Assembly: GCA_018902385.1 (NCBI GenBank) | Contig: JABSSW010000067.1 | Location: forward strand, 124,001 to 188,000 | Direction: 5' to 3' | DNA from: Physcia stellaris | Lineage: Eukaryota; Ascomycota; Lecanoromycetes; Caliciales; Physciaceae | Length of the DNA: 64,000 nucleotides | In this document: one piece after another, positions 46,971 to 56,927 of the stretch | Layout of the letters: each line of letters begins with the position of its first letter | Numbering within the stretch: position 1 is the first letter of the stretch | The notes under the pieces: model-generated | The model's input: the letters and a program-made list of their open reading frames with translations, nothing else | Databases searched by the model: none | What the model was told of the DNA's origin: nothing | Translations under genes and position numbers: made by a program

Positions 46971-47971
46971 ATGGTGAACACAGATGGATGGAAGGGCAAT
47001 GAGGTTGACTATCCTTCTACGACAGAGACTCCCAGCCATACTGTCTCGAAACCCTTGGGCAAGGTCAATGCAACCAAGAAAATCAAACTGTCAGTGGTTT
47101 CTGCTGATAACCTCATCAAAGAGCATGTATTCCGTTTTCCATATACGTTTGTGGTAGTTACTATAGATGGTGGACAGGCACGCGCCACCTCGGTCGTCAA
47201 GAAAAGCTGTAATCCTTACTGGAATGAATCCTTTGAGCTATTTGGTACTGCCGATAGTGTTCTGAATGTGGAGGTTTACGACCAGAAAGATACTAAACCC
47301 AATACAAAACGTGGTCTCCTTGGGTATCTTGAACTTCGGCTCGGTCGGGCTATCGATATTTCTTCAGCCGCTGACGGTATGCTAAGATCAATCCTAAGTT
47401 TGATTAGTATATTTCCATAATACTGACCAAGTTATGACTCTTTTAGAAATGCTGGTCAAAAATCTGCGAGCCTTGAACAACAGAAAAAGACAAAACTCCG
47501 GCAAAATAATTCTCTCGCTTAGCTTGCCCCCCGCCTCTAACTCTTCTCCTATGATTGAGGAAAGTCAACAACAAAACATGAATAATCGCATCAGTGAATA
47601 TCCTTTGAGCATTCTTGATGAGCCGCAAGATCAAAATTCCTTACTCCCTGACTGGGAGAGGCGAACCGACAATATTGAAAGAATGTATTATGTCAATCAC
47701 AATACTCGAAACACTTCGTGGTTAGAGTTTTGTTCTAAGGATGGAGCTAATTATGCAAGAAATGGATATGTTTAAAAGGATAGGACTGAGAAGTTGATGA
47801 TCTAACGAGTCAACAAAATCGATATTTTCAAGTTTAGATGATCCTATTGTTGTGGTCAAGAGTGACGAGACAGGTGCTTTTGAACACCTTGTCAACAATC
47901 TTGAGCGACTACGTGGAAGAAGAGAGGCATTGATTCGAAGCTTGAAAATTCTCGAATCATATAGAGCTTAA
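46971..47971 (+). CDS. C2-WW protein resembling the N-terminus of Rsp5/HulA, no HECT domain
   Basis: Exons 46971-47376, 47447-47769 and probably 47810-47971, about 296 residues. The C2 domain reads KIKLSVVSADNLIKEHVFRF, with TSVVKKSCNPYWNESFEL and VYDQKDTK, matching in order the C2 region of fungal Rsp5/HulA ubiquitin ligases. One WW domain follows (LPDWERRTDNIERMYYVNHN, second Trp in NTSW). After this, Rsp5 would have two more WWs and a 350-residue HECT domain; here there is only a short coiled-coil tail (FEHLVNNLERLRGRREALIR). The frame is open upstream of 46971, so an extra exon, or fusion to the preceding kinase, is possible. The last intron is only 40 nt with a weak GTTTAA donor; otherwise the stop is at 47775. 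It may act as a substrate adaptor or be a decaying fragment. Confidence 0.6.
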
Positions 47972-48045
47972 CCATCACTTTTGAGTCTACTTAGCTTGAA
48001 GTCATTCAGCGTAGTCTGACTTCTCGACGCGCCACTGAAAGCGAT

Positions 48046-49974
48046 TTAGGAGATCGACCGGCCATTCTTTCCATTCAACTTAAAGTACCCTGGCTGCAAT
48101 CTCTGAAATACCTGATCTGGATCATACTTCTTGCTAGTTTCAATCAGTCTCTGCTTATTCGCCTCCCCGTATCCAGCAAAGACATCCTGATCCAAGCTCG
48201 CATAGTTCTGATAGATGAATCTGTGGTCTAGCCCCATGGACTTGGCAAGCGCAATAGCTCCGTCCGTAATACGTTTCGAAGCTGCGATGACGCGCTCGTC
48301 GTCCACCACGCTGGACCACATAATTGCGATGTTCAACAAAATAAGAGGCCCGTCTGACTCAGCTATACCTAGGGCATTACCGCCACGTTTTGAGAAGTGC
48401 GAAATCATGGGCTCGGTGATTGGCTGCATGACGAGCGCGGGCAGAAGACCTGCTGCGTCCTTGATGGTCTCAATCTCGTGGACAAAGAGTTCCGTGATCT
48501 TGATCTGTAGCTCGGGGCTGTTCCTGAACGTGGCAGTGGTGTATGTTTCGCGGAAGCCGCTCGGATTGGAGGCGTTGAGCTCCAGGGTCAGATCCGTCAA
48601 GTTTGTAATCCGCATGGTTGACGTTAGGGTCGGAATGGCGGTGAACTCATGGAAAATGGGCGGGTTTACAACTGGCTTTGCGTACTCAATGTCTGTTGCA
48701 CAAAAGTAACTGCCTAGAGCGTACGCGACGGCAACGATAAGCGCTGCGTCTGGATCAGAAGTAGCGTCGTTTGCAAAGTTGTTGAAAGCGTTGTATATGG
48801 AGGCATTTGCTGTAAGCGGGTAAGAGTTCATTCCTCCCCACAAATTGCCTTGCGGAAACTGAGTTGTGGTTAGGTCAGCATTATCTCGCGTGGATAAGCG
48901 GTGAGTTCTATGAAATGCCTCAGCCGTGACTGCCATCAGCGATAGATGTTACTGCTGCCGGAAAATGGAGAGAATTTGCTTAGATTACATGGAATATACG
49001 TACAGTCTCGAAATCGAAGCGAGTGACTATGCCAAAATTATTTCCACCGCCTCGAAGAGCGAAGTAGAGATCTGGATGGGATTGTTCATCGACATTGAGG
49101 ATACGGCCGCTTGCGAGGACGATCTGTGAGGAATCAGTACACGCTGCATGGAAAAGACTCCAGGAGGTCGATGACTTGCTTCGTAGCCCATTACACCATC
49201 GCAAGCCCAGCCATGACGGCCTGAGAAAAATGATATGCCACCTTCCAGGGTCAGTATCACTCCTCGAACGTACGTGGGATCACAACATGCCTCCCAGAGT
49301 TAGACCGCCAACGCCGATGTCTGCAACCCTGCCCCCAACGACTGACAGTCCTTGTGGATCCAACTTGCTGTAGATATCATACCAACGGTTTCCAGGCCCT
49401 GTTCTTGTAATTGTCCTGTTCGCCGTTACCTCAAATTGATTGAGGTATTTTAGATCAATGGTGATTCCGGCTTGAATGTTGCTGGCTCCTTTAAAGGCTG
49501 CATGGCCGCCACTCTTGACGGCGAACTGGCAATTCAGGAATTCTGCGACCAGCAAGGTGGCGGCAACATCTTCAGTAGAGCTAGGATTGATACGGCAGGC
49601 CGGTGTGGTCTCCTTCTGCTGGTCGGACCAGTAGTTGTTTTCGTCCGCAAAGGCCGAGCTGCCTTGATGTACAACTTGGTTTTTCAAAAGCAGTGCTAGA
49701 ACAGTACACTAGGTTCGAGCACATTAGCGGCTTCACAGCATCGAGGGCTCAAGAGCGGCCGTTGGTATAAGTGGAGCTTTACCGTGGTCAAGCAGGACGA
49801 CGAGGATGCATTAAAACGGGTTTTCTCTAATTCTGCTGCAACTGAAGCGCCCAGATGGTAATCTAAGTTGCCGAGTCTGGTCCGAAGGCTGGAAATGGTC
49901 TTTGGGCTGGAGAAGTCTACAGATTGGCTTGCCAAGACCAAAGTGGCCGGCGCGAGGAGAGTAAAGGCATGCAT
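48046..49974 (-). CDS. Secreted FAD-linked oxidoreductase 2 (BBE/VAO-like), with GC-AG introns
   Basis: Five exons on the minus strand (49974-49783, 49708-49291, 49241-49180, 49123-49004, 48858-48046) give about 534 residues with a signal peptide ([13 protein letters not shown]). KSGGH provides His133 for covalent [48 protein letters not shown] and FPQGNLWGG follow, with tail [14 protein letters not shown]. Two introns need GC donors: 49290-49242 (GCATGT) and 49179-49124 (GCAAGT, the consensus GC donor). Without them no GT donor keeps the conserved motifs in frame. The last intron is 145 nt with a tandem branch-like GCTGACCTAAC. It differs from oxidase 1 in sequence, so it is not a recent copy. 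It probably acts in the secretory route on a metabolite; the substrate is unknown. Confidence 0.88.
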
Positions 49975-51657
49975 GATCTTGTAATAACGTCCATAAACAG
50001 CAGAGGGAGGAAGCCGGTATTGGTAGCACGAGTTTGCTGTCACCACAACGTATTCGCGATGCGATGCGGAAAGACAAAGACTGATATTTTCAGGCAGCTG
50101 TGAAAACCGGTCAGAGTAGCCGAGGTCTGGATAGACACGGTGAGCTTACCTGTCAGCCCAAACCTCTGAAGGGACGGACCCCTGCCTATGAGATGACTAA
50201 GAGCCCTACGTACAGCGATCGCAATGCGAACACTAATCGGCCAAGCCTATAGAAGTAACGGGGAGGAAATGTTAGATCTCCGACAGAAGATGGTTTAAGG
50301 TATCTAATTTCTTCACCTTTAGATCTTTCGAAGAAATGATGATCTCATCCTGATACTCACTGACGTTCTAGTACTTGCTGTCGGTCGCAATAATATGACG
50401 GTTGTATTTGGAGAATGACAGCAGAGAACGAGAAGGGCAAATATTCTGCGGCTCATCCTGGCACGACTGCTATCAGCTTCGAGCTTCCTTCACGTTGTAG
50501 GATTCTGCGCCGAGTACGTGGCACCATCGAGCTGCTGCCGCTCCTGAAATTAGTCAGACCGTCCTAAAATTACAGTAAGCGCTAGTCGAATCACCTTGTA
50601 TCTCACCATTTTCGTACACTAAAGATTATCACTGATTATGAGTAAGCTCCCTTCTCGTGTTAAGGAGCAGGCGAAATCTGGACATTCGGCGAAGGGAGTC
50701 TTTCTATTCAGAAACGAAGTAATCCGAGCTTCAAATGACCTCTCTGTATATGCCTGAGAAATGACGGCGAGAGCTGGCACAACTGTAACACAAACGCGCA
50801 GTCATGATGCTTTGCCACTTCTCTAAAGAATAATGGAGTAGACAAGGGGAAAGCTTGCAAGGCATCTCGTCGCCGGAAACAAGCCAAAAGATTCAAGATA
50901 TAGTACAGATAGGTCTCTATCTTGCATCTCGGCTTGCGTGACTTTGCCGGCTTTTACATTCAAGAGATCCATTGTTATGTGCTTCTCCGTGGCGGCAGAA
51001 GCTAAGTCGAAGATCTGCATTCTCAAATTAGAGATACCCTAAAGGCCGAGATGATTGACTAGCCTAGCCTTTGCCTAGAAGACACAGGGGCAGGCCTTGG
51101 AGGCCAAAGCCAAGACTAGGATTAGAAGGAAGCTCTAGGAGTATGTTCCAGCTCACTCACAATCGGAATTGTAGGCCAAAGCTCTAACACTAACCGACCA
51201 TGTTAAGAGAGTCCGTAATGCAATCAAGACTGTGATGTAATGACGCTCAAAAGGCTCGAAGACATGCCTGACTCGACAGGGCTCAATCCATGTTCGGGAC
51301 TCCATGTGTCGCCTCATCATCGGGCTCTCCAAGATAGTGGAGGTCTTGAAATTCTGTGTTGGGGGTCTCCCTATCCGATCCAGTGAAGCCCAGGAATCTT
51401 ATTGAAATGCACTGACATGAAAAAGTGGAGCCACATGACCAGGAAGTCGTGACACGATCTCCGGAAAGACGCATCAACAAAGACATCGCGCCTTTTCAAC
51501 ACCCCGAAAATCCAGCTTCTCAACCCCTCTCACTTGCATTCCTCTCAGCAAATTCCTCCATTGATCCTCTCAGCTACGAACTTACAATAGAGCCAAGATT
51601 CTGTTACTGTTAAATATCACCACAGCCATTATGACGGAGAAATGACCCACGACAGAC
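49975..51657. other. Intergenic region
   Basis: It includes the promoter of oxidase 2. Nothing beyond motif-free short ORFs was found. Around 51060-51130 there are short CTAG/AGGCC-rich direct repeats (CTAGCCTTTGCCTAG region). No gene is supported. Confidence 0.4.
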
Positions 51658-52287
51658 ATGTCCATAGCCAACATTCAAGTGGGTCTCGCCGTAGATGCCC
51701 GCACGGGAGCCACTCTGGTTCATCCCACGCCGGGCCTTAAACATGTCTACTAGAACAGAATGGCTCATGGGATGCCCATGATTTCCGTTACTCCCCAGGG
51801 CCTGTATCTCAAAGTGTGTTCTTCTCCGCGTACGTCTATCAGCATAAGTTGCGCCAGTCTTTCAGAGAACTGGGACTGACTTCTAATGGATGGATAGGGG
51901 CAAGTTTATCTCCCTGCTAGCAACCCTGTCCAGTTCCTGGGAAGTCCTTGAGATTGGCACCCTAAGGGCGTACTCCATCATTTTGTTCGCCCGTGCCGTG
52001 AAGGCGAATGGCGACAGAAAGGTAACCAGCATCGAGATCCATCCCGCTCGTCAAAAATTCGCTATTGGCAATCTGCTCTATGTAGGGGTGAAGGTACTAG
52101 AAGAGGCTGAGAAAATGGTGGGTGCCACGTACTCCTCCAATTAGCTAAGAAGATCGCAGAGGAATTGTGGGTGCCTTTTGATCTCCTTTTTGTGGATGGT
52201 AGGGACAGCCACTTGGCCTACTTCGTCTGGGGTGCCAAGTTGGGTTTAGTTTCGTGGAAGGTGCTACCTACTGAAATCCATCGATGA
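51658..52287 (+). pseudogene. Class I (catechol-OMT-like) O-methyltransferase pseudogene
   Basis: The best segment (51890-52140) reads GKFISLLATLSSSWEVLEIG, then GTLRAYSIILFARAVKANG and KVTSIEIHPARQKFAIGNL, the SAM-binding core of the AdoMet_MTase type 3 O-methyltransferase family. Before it, AHGMPMISVTPQG matches the usual lead-in but follows a TAG. After it, FDLLFVDGRDSHLAYFVWGA is the expected metal-binding strand in another frame, and a stop comes soon after. The C-terminal third is missing. At least one nonsense codon and one frame change make it non-functional. An ancestral methylation step in the pathway is a possible reading. Confidence 0.75.
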
Positions 52288-52465
52288 GCGATATATTTGA
52301 CGAATCCCAGCATGTGCCGTGTCGTACCATCGTCCAGTCGTGGGCTAACGCCTAGATAGGGGCTTTCCGGGTGGAAATTCCCGTTCAAGTGACTTTCTAT
52401 TTTCGTCCGAGTGGTTGGCTTTCTGTTGCTTGTCCGGGCTTCTGTTGCAATGCAATCACAGAAAT

Positions 52466-54372
52466 CTAGGATCTGTCGTACTCTAAATCAAGCTTGAAAC
52501 CTCCCATGCATCCCAGTTGAAATAATCCGCTTGGGTCAAATTTTCTACTTACGGTCCTCAGGAACTGCAAATTTTCTTCACCGTACCCTTTGAAGGGGTT
52601 TTGCCACCCTCCGCAATAGTTCAGGTATCGGAAAGGATGACCCGTCTGGTGCGCGGTCGCAAAACCGTCGATCTGTTGGATCGTATGGCGAATCAGACCC
52701 TCGATGAGTGCGTCATCACGGCGTGCTGGCCAATTGACAGTGAAACTCACTATAACAAGAGATTCCTGGGGGCAGTTGTCCAACCCCAGTGGGTTAGCAT
52801 CGCCCTTGTGTACCCAATCCGCCAGAAGTGGCTGTAAAACCAGCGTCCACACCACATCTTTAGCCTTGGATCCACGAAGAGAGCTAATAGCATCACGGTG
52901 AGCGGTGTGCGTAGCGGAGATGGTGGCACGATCATTCCAAACTGTTGTAGTGGCCCAGGCTTGACGTCTACCGGGAGGGTTCAGCGCGTTCATCTCATCT
53001 GTGGCGCTTGTAAGGCTGCGGATTTTGCAGGTATTCCAAATACGCCAGAGCTTCGAAAAAGAGGATTTGTTCCAACAGGTGGGCCATTTCTTGGCATTTT
53101 CCGGTAGCGTTGTGTAGACAAGATTGACGGAAATGGCCTCTATGCCGAGTTTGGAGACAAAGGAGAAGCAGACAAGTGGGCCGGCGGCACTGTTGTCGTA
53201 TGTACTGCAGGGCTGGCGCGCATCTGCTCTGCTAACGAATTCATGGAATGCCGAGAGTACTTTTGTAGCTTGGAAGGAGGGAAGATACAAGAAACCGCTC
53301 CAGATCTTGGAGGATGGAAAACTGCGGGCGGTAAAGCGAGTGACAATGCCAAAGTTGTTTCCGCCGCCTTTCAGAGCACGCCAGAGGTCAGGGTTCTCCG
53401 ACGAAGAAGCCGTGACGACGTTGCCAGATGCCAGAACGACTTCATAGCTGATAATATTAGAACAGACCAGGCCATAGCGGGGAGAGAAGAAGGAAAGACC
53501 CCCTATGGATGTCTTGCCGTTAGTCATGGAAGCTAGAATAATTCACACTGCAATTTTCTTCCAAAGAAATTGTCACTTCGACTAAAACGAAGGGCATGAT
53601 CTTTGGTCTGGAGCAAACCGCCCGATGTGTGAGGATTACGGAGCGTGGGTCGTAATAAAATATCAGGAAATAATAAAGTACTAAGTATGATTAGGAGGAG
53701 ATCATAATCGCACTTACCGCCCAATGTCAAACCGCCGACCCCTACGGCGGAATTCCGACCTCCAACAACGGCGAGCCCTCTGCCATCCAGTACCTTCGAC
53801 ACGTCCATCCACCTAGCACCAGTCCCTATTACCACACTATGTCCATCCTCGGATGGTGTGACCTCGCAAAAGAGGCGAAGATCGATGACGACGCCGCCCT
53901 TGATACTTGCAGCACTGGCGACAGGCGAGTGGCCTCCACTGCGGATAGCGAACAGCCCCTTGGATGTCACTGACAGCTGATCGTAATGATGCTTTATGAT
54001 CGTGATGGCTTTGCTGAGCTGCTGGATAGCACGAGGCTGGACCACACAAGCTGGTATTACTTCACATTCCTGCTGCGCCCAGTATGAATTGATCGAGTGT
54101 TTGAATTTAGTGTGGTTGGATGAGAGAAGCACGTCGTCGGGCAAAGCTAACTCGAGAGTTTTGCACAAGCCATCAGCTTCCGGCAAGGTGTCGGCGAACC
54201 CGGACTTCTCAGATCTTGCTTGAGCTTGGGCGAATGGAGGAATTCCCAGCCAGTACCGAGCGCACACTGACAGAGTGATGAGAATTCCAGTAGCAGCCAG
54301 CGAGAGAAGCAAAGGGAGTCCATCTAGTGAATTGTCGAGCGGTATGGAGAGGGATATACTGTGACAGACCAA
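52466..54372 (-). CDS. FAD-linked oxidoreductase 3 (BBE/VAO-like) with N-terminal membrane anchor
   Basis: Two exons: 54372-53718 and 53502-52466, joined by an unusually long 215-nt intron (GTAAGT donor, GACTAAC branch, ATAG acceptor), about 563 residues. A hydrophobic segment (residues 19-37) follows a short N-terminus and looks like a signal anchor. RSGGH places His148 for covalent [12 protein letters not shown] is split by the intron from GGLSFFSPRYG; then come SYEVVLASG and [12 protein letters not shown]. The tail is RKFDPSGLFQLGCMGGFK. Unlike the other two oxidases it has only one intron and a longer N-terminus, so it is a distinct subfamily. The role is oxidation of a small molecule, probably at a membrane; the substrate is unknown. 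Confidence 0.88.
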
Positions 54373-54557
54373 TTAAGGCCCCCCAATGGGAAAGTTGCTT
54401 GCAAATCCTGGGGATGGGAGGAGGATGCCACATGATGCCAAGGATTCGCAACCAACTTTTCCACGCTAAATTTGCGGCTGAGCTTCCTGATCAAATAAGC
54501 AAGATAAGATAGCTGAGAGCGGGCTAAAACAGTAGAAAATGGGGGCTCTGACGTAGG

Positions 54558-54707
54558 CAATGTTTGCAATAGTGCACTGCACTAATTAGTGCAACCAGTG
54601 CACTACTGTAGTTTTCGTGATTTTTCTAGTGCAGTTTTCGAAAATTTGGAACTGGTGCAGTGCAGTTTTGAGGCAAAAATAGCACTAGTGCACTATTGCG
54701 ATCATTG
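54558..54707. mobile_element. hAT-type MITE, 150 bp, with perfect 8-bp target duplication
   Basis: The ends are imperfect 21-bp inverted repeats starting CAATG and sharing GCAATAGTGCACT (18 of 21 match). Identical 8-bp GACGTAGG copies flank it at 54550-54557 and 54708-54715; an 8-bp duplication is diagnostic of hAT elements. The interior is built from AGTGCA/TGCACT variants and has no ORF. It lies in the 5' flank of FAD-linked oxidase 3, about 190 bp upstream of its start. Confidence 0.9.
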
Positions 54708-55314
54708 GACGTAGGCGGAGGAGGTGCAGAAAAGAGGACTCAATAGAGGAGCTTCATATCTTCCTTTAGCTTATGCATGAGTTAGCGCACTGAGACTGCT
54801 TTGCCATCAATATCTACGCCATGTCTCATCAATTCACGAACCTGCTCCTTCCTTCAACATAGTTCTCTTTCTGACTCGACTCGCGATTCGCTACAACCTT
54901 CACTCGTTCACTTTCATCTTCAATCTCCACCAACCCCTTCATTTGTTCTCTACTCATCTGAAGCAAGTAACCCATTATAGTCAATTCGGTCCCCATCACT
55001 ACATTCACGGCATCAAACCTTCCTCTCTGGCCCGTAATCCTCTTTCTCCGAAGCACCCGCTCTATGTCGCTCCTTAAGATATCTTCAAGCGGTTACTCTA
55101 TCTCCTCAGACAAGATTTAGGTACTTTATGCTAGGGAGTCTATTGGCGCGAAAAAGAAACAGCTGCATACGAGACACTTTTCTTTGGATTTAATAGATTA
55201 TTTTTGTACATTGAATATCAAAAAGTACATCATCAAAGTGAAGACTGTGAGTAGAAATGTCTCAACAGCCAGAGATAGTCATCTGACAGCGTGTCTTTCC
55301 TAGAAGAAGTCTGT
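54708..55314. other. Intergenic region between oxidase 3 and the FAD monooxygenase
   Basis: A 75-codon minus-strand ORF at 54829-55056, Lys/Arg/Glu-rich, could be a protein remnant, but no family was recognised. The rest is 3' flank of the monooxygenase. Confidence 0.35.
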
Positions 55315-56529
55315 CTACTTACCTTGCATCAGACCGCTCTTGAAAACCGGACTCTGCAAGACTTGCTCCCAGTCATGAAGCATGCCAGTATTTTTCGCAC
55401 TCAGCCTTACCTCTTCGCCACCACGCGCTACCATTTCTCTCTCGTATGCATCAATAGCATTGGCTCTTTCCGCAACCGCAAGTCCTTTTTCTTGATGCCA
55501 TATACCACTTATGGCCCCACAAAGCTTCACCGCATCAGTGATAGCATGATTGAGCCCCTGACCGCGCTGGAAAGTCATCGGATGCGCCGAATCGCCTGCT
55601 AATGTGACACGGCCCTGGTGAGAGTCCCATCCGTGGTCTGACTCGGATGGGTCCCAATGGTTCAACTTGCCGTACCATACAGAGTCGCTGTCGTCTGGCA
55701 TCCATTCGAAGGCACTTTTGAACGGATCCGTAAATTGTGAAGCCATTTGCTTCTGGTGAGCGACAAGCTCTGTTTTGCTCTTGGTGTTTATGGCGCATTT
55801 AGGCTCGGGGAAGGAAATGTAGTGGAAGAATGTCCAGTGTTCGGGCTTATCGGGATCTGGAGCGTTGTGAAGGCCGAGAACTGCAAATAGGTTCTTGGGG
55901 TGAGGAGCAACTTGGAAAAGTGGGTATGCAGAAGACGGGCGGAGGAAGAGGGCTTGGTCTCTTGTATATTTGGTGAAGCACATTGTAGAAGCATAGTCCA
56001 GGAGTATGTTTCTTGATCTTTCACTTCCTAGTAAAATTTTACGAACTGTGGATTTTGGCCCGTCAGTGCCTACTAAGATGGCGCCGCTGTCCTTACTGCC
56101 GTCGGTAAAATGCGCTGTCACTGACTGACCGTCATCGGAATAGGTGATGTCGGACACTGCTTTTCCTTCGCGAACATCGAGTCCCTCAGCCAGCAAATCT
56201 CGAAATCTGTTCCGATGAAGTCGATAGAGGTCGTCCATCGTGAGCTGCGCCAATATAGCACCCGTCCCACCGTGGATGAAAGGCAGAGTTTCTCCTTTTC
56301 CCGTGGGGTAATGCGGATCGACTTGAGCGCTTTGAATCCTTGCCCACAATGACTCGGGTATTATTGATTTGAGGCCTGGGACCGCCCAATGGAGGCCCAT
56401 GTTCCATTCACGAGAAGGGACGCCGTGATCTCGCGCTTCGTAAATAGTGCAAGGTATGCCGGCCTTCTTTAGACCTTGGCCTAGAGCACAGCCTGTGCAT
56501 CCTGCGCCGACTATTATGACGTGGTTCAT
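55315..56529 (-). CDS. FAD-dependent monooxygenase (PHBH/salicylate-hydroxylase-like)
   Basis: A single long exon of about 404 residues. HVIIVGAGCTGCALGQGL is the Rossmann GxGxxG motif right at the N-terminus; VGTDGPKSTVR is the DG motif; VTLAGDSAHPMTFQRGQG is the GD motif with the ribityl-binding His-Pro. These three define class A flavoprotein monooxygenases. I chose Met at 56529 because the Rossmann strand follows at once; an upstream in-frame Met at 56571 adds 14 residues. The stop lies inside a GTAAGT sequence (CAAGGTAAGTAG), so a small final exon is possible through a 40-nt intron. The enzyme hydroxylates or epoxidises a substrate using NAD(P)H and O2. It sits tail-to-head with the transporter gene upstream, so both run in the same direction. 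Confidence 0.88.
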   Translation of the reverse strand: MNHVIIVGAGCTGCALGQGLKKAGIPCTIYEARDHGVPSREWNMGLHWAVPGLKSIIPESLWARIQSAQVDPHYPTGKGETLPFIHGGTGAILAQLTMDDLYRLHRNRFRDLLAEGLDVREGKAVSDITYSDDGQSVTAHFTDGSKDSGAILVGTDGPKSTVRKILLGSERSRNILLDYASTMCFTKYTRDQALFLRPSSAYPLFQVAPHPKNLFAVLGLHNAPDPDKPEHWTFFHYISFPEPKCAINTKSKTELVAHQKQMASQFTDPFKSAFEWMPDDSDSVWYGKLNHWDPSESDHGWDSHQGRVTLAGDSAHPMTFQRGQGLNHAITDAVKLCGAISGIWHQEKGLAVAERANAIDAYEREMVARGGEEVRLSAKNTGMLHDWEQVLQSPVFKSGLMQGK

Positions 56530-56927
56530 AATGAGGCTTTGCGAAGAAATTTCCTTCGGGTTATACCTCAACTTAAACAGACCTTTTCATGTCCTACTTT
56601 TGCGCTAGAGATTTCATCTCGCTCCCTGGAGCTTCTCAATCAAGCAGAGAAGGGGGAGGGTCAACAGCCTGACCCAGTGACCCTAAGACTAATGCAGCCG
56701 ACCAGCCACCAGAATCCTTCGTGGTTACTGCCGAGCCAATGATAACACCTCATCAGCGAGAAATTTTCATCCAACCTTGGCTAAGAAATAATCTACGGAG
56801 TACTCACATGAGTGTATCAATTGTCCCGGAATCTTTTCTCCTGTACAATCACAGAATACGCAGATGACCTCTCCGGGGATTATCAAAAAACCTTTTGACT
56901 GCAGCATCTACACCAATAGAACGCATA
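56530..56927. other. Promoter region of the FAD monooxygenase
   Basis: It lies between two minus-strand genes and contains no gene. Short plus-strand ORFs have no motif. Confidence 0.4.

Noticed and set aside
53503-53717. Oxidase 3 as two separate genes or as broken by a 215-nt insertion
   Set aside because: The segment has a consensus donor, GACTAAC branch and acceptor, and splicing joins GGLTLGG to GGLSFFS in phase.
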